Below, piece by piece: positions 25,301 through 37,300 of a DNA stretch of 64,000 bases. The translations under genes and the position numbers were made by a program. Origin of the DNA: Otis tarda (taxonomy: Eukaryota > Chordata > Aves > Otidiformes > Otididae); the NCBI GenBank assembly GCA_026413225.1, contig CM048591.1, forward strand, positions 35,867,803 through 35,931,802, in the 5' to 3' direction. The notes under the pieces are model-generated. The model was given only the letters and a program-made list of their open reading frames with translations. It was not told where the DNA came from and searched no databases. The first letter of the stretch is position 1. Every line of letters starts with the position of its first letter.

Positions 25301-28300
25301 GCGTTTACAGCTGCCTGAGTTAGAAATTTTAAATCATAGAATCATAAAATAGTTTGGGTTGGAAGGGACTCCTAAAGGTCATCTAGTCCAAGCCCTCCTA
25401 CAAGGAGTGGGGACATCTCCAGCTAGATCAGGTTGCTCAGAGCCCCATCCAACCTGACCTTGAATGTTTCCAGGGATGGGGCGTCCACCACCTCTCTGGG
25501 CAACCTGTTCCACTGTTTCACCACTCTCATAGTGAAAAATTTTTCCTGATGTCTGATCTGAATCTACTTCCCTCTATTTTAAAACCATTACTCCTTGTCC
25601 TATCACAACAGGCCCTGCTAAAGAGTTTCACCTGCCTGTCTTTCTTAAAAGCCCCCTTTAGGTACTGGAAGGCCACTATAAGGTCTTCCCAGAGCCTTCT
25701 CTTCTCCAGGCTGAACAGCCCCAACTCTCTCAGCCTGTCCTCACAGGAGAGGTGCTCCAACCCTCTGATCATCTTCATGGCCCTTCTCTGGACTCCCTCC
25801 AGTAGGTCCATATCCTTTTTATGTTGGAGGCTCCAGAACTGGATGCAGTATTTCAGATAGGGTCTCATGAGAGCGGAATAGAGGGGCAGAATCACCTCCC
25901 TCGACCTGCTGGCCACACTTCTTTTGATGAAGCCCAGGATGAGGGTGGCTTTCTGGGCTGTGAGTGTGCATTGTCAGCTCATGTTGAGCTTGTCATCCAC
26001 CAGCACTCCCAAGTCTTTCTCCTCCGGGCTGCTCTTGATCCATTCTCTGCCCAGCCTGTATTTCTGCCTGGGATTGCCCCAACCCATGTGCAGGACCTTG
26101 CACTTGGCCTTGTTGAACTTCATGAGGTTTGCCTGAGCCATCCCAGGCAAACCATGAGGTTTGTCAAGGTCCCTGTGGATGGTAGCCCGTGCCTCCAGAA
26201 TGTCAACTGCACCACGCAGCTCAGTGTTGTTGGTGAACTTGCTGAGGGTGCACTCAGTCCCACTGTCCATGTCCCCAGCAAAGAAAAACTGAGACTTAAC
26301 ATTGTGTTCTTCAACAGTAGAGGTCTAACTAAAAGAGAGGACATTCATGACAGGATCCTTTATATCTTTGTCCTATTTGTGTGGGCTACTCTGTGGCCGT
26401 TTGTATATGGCAACACACAGGACCACAAATAGGAATGTGAAAATGCTATTTCCTATTTGAATCTTTATAAAATGTCGTTCCTGGCATAAAGACATTTGCA
26501 GTGGAAAAGGTACTTTCTTGTTTGTTTTATATTTTTTACTCGTTAGCTTGGCAGATTTCAGCTGATTTCTGCTAAAGACTATGGAATTGTTTATTTAATT
26601 GGGTGCCTCTCATTTGCTAAATTTCAAACACATTTTTAAAGGGAAAATGAAGAACTAATAGAATTTACTTTGTGCAAATTGCTGGATATTTCCTGATGAT
26701 TGCAGTAGCACACAGCAGAATAGATACGGCAATTATTTTCACATTCTTAACTAATAGCAGCTGTTATGGCTGTTTGTTACTCTTCATCCCAGTTGGCAGG
26801 CTCTCTAGTTTTGCAGTGCATTGCTGGCATCTCCTGCTTGGGAGACAAAGCTCCCTCTTATTTCTCACATTTTTAGTTTTTCAGACCCTTTGTATTCTTT
26901 TGAAGTGTTGGTTTTTTTTTTGCACCAACCTACATTTCTAACCAGGAGGGTCTTTTTGAGCTTCTTGCTTTTGTTAGTATGCAGAGAAGGTGAACCAGAG
27001 TGGTAGTTTTTGTGGCCCTCAAGTTAATCTTGGAGGAAATTGCAGAAGACAGCTCATAAAATCTCATTTAAAAAATATTTCTAAAAGAAAATTCTGTGAA
27101 ATTGTTAAGAATTTTCACATTTGATACTGTCACCAGTCTCACTGATACAAACAGGGAGATGTAGGCTTGCGTTAGAGCTATTTTCGTATTCAGTCTAGTG
27201 TCTGCTGACGGCAACACTGGAGCAAATACAGATTATTCTTTTCTAGCATGTTTGTTACACCATACTGAGGAATGAAAGTACGATGAGCAGTGTGGAGGAG
27301 TCTGTCTTCGTGCAGCGTGGGTCCTCAAGCTCGGCTATGTTACAAGGCATAAACTGGGGGCTGCAGAAGTGTAAAATCCATGTTGCCCTTTCACATAGTG
27401 CGTCATACTGTGTTTCTTTCCTAAATTTGAGGCTTAAAATGAAATGTTAACTGAAATTTCTGTGACTCAGTTTCATTCTACAGTGATTTGCAACTAAGTT
27501 ATTTTGAAATAAACTGGACATCTTTTATTTCAGGACCAGCACTTGCAGATGTGGGAGAAGCTATGAAGGAACTTTCTGAGGTCAAGGATTCTTTAGACAT
27601 GGAAGTGAAACAAAACTTCATTGACCCACTTCAGAATCTCCATGACAAAGATCTGAGAGAAATACAGGTATTGCCCTCAATGTGGCATTTTAATAATGCC
27701 AAATGTGCAGACTGTGTATATGTTCAAAATTTATGTTAGTCATGTGGTTTAAAATGGGCTTTCAGGTTTGCAGATGATCTGATTTTAGTCTCTTTTGGCT
27801 TGAGCTTTACTTTTCAATTCTGTCTCTCTTGTTAATGGTTTAGAAAAGGGAAGGTGAAAATTCAAACATTTGTTGATGGCAGCATCATCAAGCATATGCA
27901 GGCATGAACACAGTACTCTAATCCTACAATCTGAAAGGTTATTTCATTAAACAGATGAGCACATGTTTACATTCAGTTTTCTAGTGTATGACATCTGAGG
28001 GCATTGTGATAGTTGCCTCTAGACTGGCACTACACTTTTGTCTGTATGAAGACTGTGCCCAAAACTTTCTTAGGAATTTTGAACACAAACACTGTTTGCT
28101 TACATGAATTATGTAACTTGTAAACCAAGAACCAGAAAGCATTTAAAGAGAAAAATCTATTTGCTCACATACTTCTGCAGACAAAACCTAATTGTGTAAT
28201 TGGAAGTAAAAGTGCCTCCCAATTCAGCAAATGCTTATCTGTATAGGTAATTTCTTCTGAGCTCAGTAAGGCTTTGATATTGTTAAATGTATGGGGAAGA

Positions 28301-31300
28301 AAGATGTCTTAGTCACTTTGAAACACTTTACAAAGTTGCCAAAGTTATAAATGTCATAATAGATGACAAATTGACTTTTCTGAGGGAAAGTAAACACCGA
28401 AAGTATTCAAGCTCACGCTGGTAGCTTTTGGCAAGCTTGATGTGGCAGCTGCTAAACAGATTGACATGAATGTTACATCAGTTAATAAACTATAAAATTT
28501 TTAATAAAAGATAACATCAAGATCCTTTGGTGTCTGATGGAAATGATTAAAGTATTTTCTGTTGCTTTTTTATGAGAACTGTTACACAAGCAAAAATGTA
28601 CTAACTTGGGCTTTTAGCAGAGTTTTCTCTTAAACACCTATGGAAAAAACAGTGTTGAGGTAATTCTGCAGGGTTAAAAAGCTAGAAACTCACGTAACTT
28701 TTAGACAGGTGACAATTGCACTTATCCATTCTACATGGCCTTTTTTAATGTTGAAGGTCTGTCAGTTAGACAGCAGTGCACCAAGGCTTCTTACATGATA
28801 TGTAAAACCACCTTCTTCATTGTTCTGTATTTCTCCCTTCTGGGGAAGGGTTGGTGTACAGCAAACAGCACATGCTTGTGAATGTACATGGGTTACCTGA
28901 TTACAATGCAGTATAAGGAGAGTTAGGGAACATCCTTTATTCTGTGCTTGCGTTTGTGCTTTTTTTTTTAGCATCACTTAAAGAAAATGGAGGGTCGACG
29001 CCTGGATTTTGATTACAAAAAGAAAAGACAGGGCAAGCTCCCTGATGAAGAACTTCGCCAAGCTCTTGAGAAATTTGATGAGTCAAAAGAAATTGCTGAG
29101 TCAAGCATGTTCAACCTTCTGGAGATGGATGTGAGATACCCCTTGTTAAGCTTTGAGCTGAATCTTAAAATGAGAAAGATACTGGTTCAGCAGTGAGGGC
29201 AGTCTAAAGTAGTCTAAAACTGTAAAGCCTTATTAAATCCATGATACCACAGATTCCTGTCACTGTAGAATGGGGAAGAATTTACCCATTGGACTCAGTG
29301 AGAGGCGCAGAAGCTATAGTAATGTACAGCATGCAGATGTAGGACTAATTTTATAGGTAACTGAGCTAAAGAACATAAATCCTCTGTAGCATTGTTGTGC
29401 TTCCTAAGTGCATAGTGTTACTTACAAAAGCAAAATATCATCCTCCTTAGAATTATGTGAATGTAAGTCATGACTTTTACTTAGCTGTTTGTTTACTTAG
29501 AGTTTGAGCCAAGGCTTTTGCTCAAGTGTGTGGGCTACTGGGAGGACTGGTAAAGATCAGAGATGATGAACTCATAACCCCATTGTCTCTGCTGTAATCA
29601 GAGACATACTGAATATGAAAGTCAAAGTTAATGTGACTGCTCAAATCTGACTCTGCAGCATATTTTTTTTTGCTTACAGACTGGTTTAGAGTTGAGCATC
29701 TATTAGCCTTTTTAATCTTTTATTAAAATCAAGCAAGAAAAAAAATGTGTCTCTTTTGGAGAAAAAAAAAAACATTTCAGCTGAAGCTGTCTTAAAGAAT
29801 ATGTGGTCAAAGGAAGTTTAAATACACACCTAATTGAATTCTTCATTTTGTTACTGAATTGCTGTAGAGGGGGCATAACAAACCTGAGAATATTTGCTTA
29901 TTAGAAATTAAATACAGCTGTGCTGAAATTAAAGAAGTGTAACAAGTTTGTAGTTTTAATCCTTGTAGTAACCTTCAACCCCATGTGGCCAGATAGGGGT
30001 GGTCTGCATTACACCATTGTGGCATTGTGTATTATGGAAGCTGCTAGCAACTGCATTGCCCACACAAGAATTTTGCATTATTTTTCCCTCATGAAGTAGA
30101 ATGCTCTCTGCCTGCACTACAGATATTCTGCATCCAAGAGTGTGTAGTATCTTCCTGGTTTGGTCTGCTTCACAGGCCAGAATACAACAGAAGCATAAGC
30201 ATAGCTCCAATGGTCTTGTGCCCCTCAGAGGCAGGGATGAAGAAGGTCTATTATGCTTTCATTACAATCTCATTTTTACGTTCCTAGTGTGTGCTGAATG
30301 GGGTAGGTCTGTAGGCTGCTGGTCATGCAAATCAGCCATGGAGATGATCAGTTGAGAAGAGTTGCAGTTACCATTCCAGATCAGATCATAACCACACATG
30401 GTAATGAATAAAGACTGATATGTAATTATTTACAAACTATAATGATGAATCAAGCTTTTAGAGATGTAAGTAAAACTGTCTTTGCAGTGTCAGTGTGATG
30501 GTGGTCTTTACTCACTATTGCTGAGCTATTAGTACTTGATTAAGATCTGACGTTTTAATATCAATCCTCAGATTGAGCAGGTGAGCCAGCTTTCTGCTCT
30601 CGTACAAGCCCAGCTGGAGTACCACAAGCAGGCCACACAGATCCTACAGCGAGTTACTTCTAAGCTGGAAGATAGGTAATGCACTTTTTGTAAGTTTGTG
30701 AATTGGTTTTTTTTTTGTTTCAGTCATAGGCAGAAGACCTATGAGTAGAATGCAGTACTTTTGCAACTTGGTAATTGTGTGTTTATGAAAATGAGGGCCA
30801 TGTCATGAGGCAACTGGAAGCTGAGGTTTATATGTTTTGGAGATGCATATACTTCTGAGTATGACTGAATGAGGGCTGGGTTCAGGAAAGCATCTCAGCT
30901 CAGTAAAGCTGTTAAATGTCATTTGACTGAAAGCAAGTGTTCGGGACTTACAACTTTGGATTCCTGACCATTCCTGCATGTATTCACAAAGTAATCTTTC
31001 TGAGAGATGATCTGAATGATTGCTATTGAAAAAAAGTAGCTTGTTACAGTCTCATCTACCTGAAGATCTTCCTGAGCCAGGTAGTGAGACACTCATCATT
31101 TGCCACCTTATTAAATACTCCTTTTTTCTTGCTTTATTGTCAGATCAAACTTGATAGAAGGCTCAGTTGAGTTTATCTCTTCCATCCCCTTTTCTGTAAC
31201 TGTGACTGCTATTTCAGAATTGATACAATATCTTTTTAATAGAATTTTAGAATTTTTAGTTTAGAATTTTTGTTTCTACCAACATGAAACAGATTGTTCC

Positions 31301-34300
31301 CCCTTGAAATGAGGAAGATAATGTTTGTAAAAGTTCATCAGCTTTCCACACACATGTCCTTCTTCAAGGAAACTTAGTGTATAAGAAAGATTTCTTTAGT
31401 CTACATGGTGCTGGAAGACTCTTCCTAAAAGCTGGACGTAATTCCCAAAAGCAGATAATGTTCACATACTGTGTGAAGGCAGCTTTTTAATCGCACATGA
31501 TTCTTTGCTGTTTTCTGATGTCATTAGATCTAGTTTCTGGTACTACTGGGTCTGTCAGTGTTTATTTTTCTCAGAACACAAAGTCTGTAAGCCTCATCCA
31601 GTTCTAAGTCATAAAATTTCTTTGCAATTAGGAGCAGCACTTGTTTTGGTGGGTAGGGTGACCAGCAGGCTGTTTCTGGATACAGTTTGCAGTACCCCCT
31701 AAACAGCTAACAGAATGATTTTCAGCACTTCCAAATTAATACCGCAATTCACTTACTTTACAGAGACATTAAGAAACCCTCAGGAGCAGGTGGGTTGTTC
31801 TGTAGTCTGGAGGTTACGCCATAAAGGGAACATACCTCTCTGAAACTCATCTCTCTTCCTGTATCAGTTCAGATAATCTTTTGCCATTTTGAAACTTCTG
31901 CTAAGCGGTCACTATCTTTGCTTTAAGTTTCAGCTCTAAATAATTTTAGCTTTTCGAGAACCTTGCATCAGATTGCTATTATACATCAGCTGAAGTAAAT
32001 CTAATTGTCCACGTGACAGTCAAATAGTATTTCAAGGCTGGAGTCTTCTTGGTCCTCATTGAGTCCCTTTGTCATCTCTAGACAGGCCATTTCCTTATCT
32101 TTGAAGTTTGCAGCTGGTTGCTGATTTCCTTGTCTCCTGGCTTGGGCCTTCAATTATAGAATCAGAGAATCATAGAATAGTTTGGGTTGAAAGGGACCTT
32201 TGACGATCATCTGATCCAACACTCCTGCAAGGAGCAGGGACGTCTCCAACCAGATCAGGTTCCTCAGAGCCCTGTCCAAGCTGGTCTTGAATGTTTCCAG
32301 GGATGGGACATTTACCACCTCTCTGAGCAACCAGTGCTGGTGTTCCACCACTCTCATTGTAAAAATTTTTTTCCTTATGTCCAGTCTGAATCTACCTCCT
32401 TCTATTTTAAAACCACTACCTCTCATCCTATCACAACAGGCCCTGCTAAAGAATTTGTCCTCGTCTTTCTTATAGGCCCCCTTTAGGTACCGAAAGGCCG
32501 CTGTAAGGCTCCCTGGAGCCTTCTCTTTCCAGGCTGAACAGCCCCAGCTCTCACACCGTGTCCTCGTAGGAGAGGTCCTCCAACCCTCTGGTCATCTTCG
32601 TGGCTTCCTCTGGACTCGCTCCAACAAATTTATGTCCTTCTTATGTTGGAGGCTCCAGAGCTGGATGCAGTACTCCAGGTGGGGTGTCACCAGAGCAGAA
32701 TAGAGGCGGAGAATCACCTCCCTCAACCTGCTGGCCACGCTTCTTTGGATGCAGCCCAAGGATGTGGTTGGCTTTCTGGACTGCAAGCGCACATTGCCGG
32801 CTCCTGTTGAGCTTCTCATCCACCAGCACTCCCAAGTCCTTCCCTTCAGGGCTTCTCTTGATCCATTTTCTGCCCAGCCTGTATTTGTGCTTGGAATTGC
32901 CCCGACCCATGTGCAGGACCTTGCACTTGGCCTTGTCGAACTTCATGAGGTTCTCATGGGCCCACTTCTCAAGTCTGTCATGGTCATTCTAGATGACATC
33001 CCTTCCCTCCAGTGTGTCAGTTGCACCACACAGCTTGGTGTTGTCGTCAGACTTGCTGAGGGTATGCTCGGTCCCACTGTCCATGTTGCCGACAAAGATG
33101 TTAAACAATGCTAGTCCCAAAACTGACCCCTGAGGAATGCCGCTCGTCACTGGTCTCTGCTTGGACATCGAGCTGTTGACCATAACTCTTTGAGTGCAGC
33201 CATCCAGCTAATTCCTTGTCCACCAAGCGGTCTGTCCGTCAAGTACGTGTCTCTCCAGTTTAGAGACAAGGATGTCATGCGGGACTGTGTCAAATGTTTT
33301 GCACAAGTCCAGGTAGATGATGTCAGTTGCTCATCCATTATCTGCTGCTGCTGTAACCCTGTCATAGAAGGCCATCATATGGGTCAGGCATAATCTGCCC
33401 TTAGTGAAGCTATGTTGGCTGTCATGAATCACCTCCTTATTTTCCATGTGCCTTAGCATGGTTTCTAGGAGGATCTGCTCCATGATCTTGCCAGGCGCAG
33501 AGGAGAGACTGACTGGCCTGTAATTCCCCAAGTCTTCCTTATTTCCCTTTTTAAAAATAGGAGTTCTGTTTCCCCTTTTCCAGTCAGTGGGGACCTCACC
33601 GGACTCCCAGGGCTTCTCAAAGATGATAGATAGTTGTTTGGGAACTTCATCCACTGGTTCCGTCAGGACCTGCAGATGCATCTTATCAGGTTGCAGGGAC
33701 TTGTGCACCTCTAGGTTCCTTAGATTGTTTAAAATCTGCTCTTCCACTGCAGTGGGTGGTGCTTCTGCCTTCTGCCACTTGGGTGACGTGGCTAGAGCCC
33801 TCTGTGGTGAAGACTGAGGCAAAAAAGTCGTTGAGTACCTCAGCCTTCTCCATGTCCTGGGTAACCAGATCTTTATGAAGGTCTTTGTTCATTATCTGCT
33901 ACCTGATTTGAAGGTCTTCTTTTTCCTGGAGTCATGGGTTTGGTTCCACTTATCTTGTAGATTGGAGTGTCCTGTACTCCTTTGTTACCTCCTCTGCATA
34001 GCCATCCATGCTAATGAACGGATTTCAGTTAAAATTCACTTATGCTAAGTTTTAAACAAGGCCTACTCATGCTAAACTGTAAGCAAGCTACTATTCAACC
34101 ACACTTAATTTTAATTTAGCTTACCTCTAAGCAATCACACAATTAATTCTAACATTCTATATGTAAAATTATTTTATTCCCGAACAAAGTTCAGCAAAGG
34201 CTTTTCCTTTTAAACTCTTTTTCATCAAGTAAAAAAGGAGGCTGCAGTTTTCAAGTCAGTGTTGTAACAGAGCAGCTGGGAAGCAGGAATGGTTTCCTTG

Positions 34301-37300
34301 GAGATGTTTCTTTTCTTAAGAAACATGGCTGATGCTGAGATTTGGGGTAATTTTTAGCAAGTCACTAGAACTGTCACATTCTAGTTCATAATCTGTAAAA
34401 GTGACGTTTGTTTCACTGAAGTATTAAGTATAGTACTTGTTTAAGTATTTCTTCAAAACTTTCCTGTTTTGAAAAAATTACTTCTGTTCATGAGTGAAAA
34501 ACGGCAAAGCCTTTTTTACTTCAGTCTGTTTTGACAACTTAATTAATTTATGTTTTTAATATACTTATGTTTTTGTTTATGAAGAAGAAAGTAGTCCCTA
34601 GGGACTGATTAATACTGATGATAGTATTTTGGATGGTGAGGAAACTCTTGTTATCAGGACTAAAAGTGGTGAAGGTAGAAGCAGATCTTTTCAATAGGTA
34701 AATCAAAATGTGCTAAGAACAGCAAGTCTGGCATAGATCTAGGGAAGGTTAGAGGAACCAACTTGTGCTTTAAATATGGAGGTCTTGACTCAGGTATTCT
34801 TTCATATGCGGTATTAGAAATATATATGACAGGTGTTCTGCGTAAGCTGCTCTGATTCTGTCATCGATTCCTGGGATTTTTACCTTGGAATCTGAAAACT
34901 AGAAATTCTAGATTTCTCAATTAGAAGAATAAATTGAAATGAATGACGCATAATATTTTTATTTTGAGAGTTAGGAAAACAAGAGTTGTGTGCTTTTGTG
35001 AAACAAGTATTCCAAATTATAAATTAACTAAGTCTGCAACTGAAGTCAAGACATTCCCACACAGTCTCCTCATAAAATGACAAGAGTTGGCATCAACCAA
35101 CTGAATAGTTAGGGCTTGCCAGGGATAGAAGCAAAAATCACGCTAAAAATGGGGGCAGAGGTGTTTGTATAAGCATTGCTAATCACGTAACAAGTTGTTT
35201 TCAATTAGAAGCTCTTTGTTATTGTTAGACAAAAGGAAGCCAGATGAAATGCTGGGTTCCTAGAAGGAAAGGAAAACTAACAAACAACTTCATGGCATAG
35301 TAACATCAGGTGTTTTTTGGTAATTTTAACTGATGTTGTAAACAAAAGATTACTCCAAATGCCAAAACTTGTTTAGTCTGGGTGATTGGTGTATGGAAAT
35401 TTCAGCCATGGAAATAAAGAAGATTGGTGCACCTCATCTGTTAACAAGAAAGTAACTCTTGACATTTAACTTCATGTTTTGGCAGAATAAAAGAGGCATC
35501 ATCTCAGCCCAGGAGAGAGTACCAACCCAAACCCCGTATGAGTTTGGATTTCACAACTGGTGACAATACTCAGCACAATGGAGGAATATCCCATGCCACC
35601 ACACCCAAACCATCAGGTAATGCCAGTATCAATGCGAGAAGAAAAGCCAGCTCTCTCTGAAGTTTTGCTACAATGCAGAAGTTCCGTGCTTTCTTCTAGA
35701 GATGAGTTTTTCTATAGTGAGGGAAAATAAGAATGAGGATAGTATGGAAGAGAGCTGTTTGAGCTGTTGTTTCTTTGTAAAGTATTCACATTCCCAAGCA
35801 AGAGAACAGGAACGGATCATCCACTGCTTTAAATATGTCTTTGGGTCAAAAATTTCCTTACTCCTAGAAGCTCAAAGACATGCTGTCTTACTAGATTCAT
35901 CTTGAAATATAGATCTTTACAACATAGGCATTTAAAAGACTGAAAGAGCAACTGGAAGTTTTCCATGAAAAGGCAGAACCCTGAACCCCCAAAACCTCCA
36001 TAACCTTATCCTGCTTTTTAAAACCAGATATTACGAAACAAAGAGCCTGAAAGTGAAAAATCACTAAAAATAAAAACAAAGCTATCTGAGTTATTTTCTT
36101 TGTCCAGTTGGGAGCAGCACAAACAAGAGTAAATATTTATATGACTGTGCATAGTTGTTACCTTAAAGAAGTGTTTATTTCATATCAGCACATACTAAGA
36201 AAGCCTTATTATTTGTTTCTCACAGTAATGGTCTGTTATCCCATGTTGTGGTCAGGGCTGTCCTCTGTCCAGACCTTGACCCCAGTTATTCCAGTTTACC
36301 TCAGTGACAATTACTAGCACACTCCACCTTGCAAGACTGGATTTTTTTCTCTAGATCTTTAATCAGAATTTCCTTCCTTCCCATCACATCCTGATGTGAA
36401 TACTTGATGTTCTCCCAGATACAGGCAGCAACAGTGTCTCCATTTGGCACCTGCAACTGGAAATTATCTTGCATAATCTTGCAAACTCTTGGTGATCTCA
36501 CTATGCTAGTGAGGAGGGGGATACAATGGAGATTTCCTGTGCATGAGCGTGGCTTGAGTCTTGCATGCTAAAGCTCTTCTCATGCCACCGGTAATTTTCT
36601 TCACTTCTTTTTTTTATAGTGTCATAAACAATTGTCTGTGCTAAGACAGTGCAGACTGATGATCAGCGTTCGTATTTTCCTCTTCAGAGAGCAGTATTTA
36701 GCATTTTCTTCAATAGGGGTTCTTTCTTTTGAAGTGTTTATCAGTTTCAGAGAAACATCTTCTTTGAAAAGTTTTTAGTGTATGTTTGGGTCGATTCATT
36801 CAAAGCTCCAGTCTTCTATGGTCACTAAAGTTTATTTGCTAAGTTTTCTAAATTTCAGCTGGTAGCAATGAGGATACCGAACACGCATTATAAAGCTTAT
36901 TGATGCCAGCAAAATAGTCTTCATAACAAGTAAAGCAAATGCACTCTGGGTGATATGTAAAGAAATGAAAGAAAGTTTCACTACAGAATTTAATAAATTA
37001 ATTGTGGTGTTTGAAAAACTTGCTCTATTGACATCCATAGAAACAGAATATTTTTATCCTAAAATAGCTCAAGTATGGGCCTTCTAGCCATAGTGAGTGG
37101 TTGAAATGAATAGGCAAAAAGTTTGAATCTGAAACTTACTCATCCTGAATCCATTATGCCTGAAAAAGCTGAAATACACATTCTTAGAAGTGCCATTATG
37201 ATGGAGTGGCACATGTTGGTCCATTCTGTCCACTGTAAGTGCATGAACTTTTACTATGGAAAGTCAGGTAGGGATATAAGATTCCTTACAGTTCAGTCCT

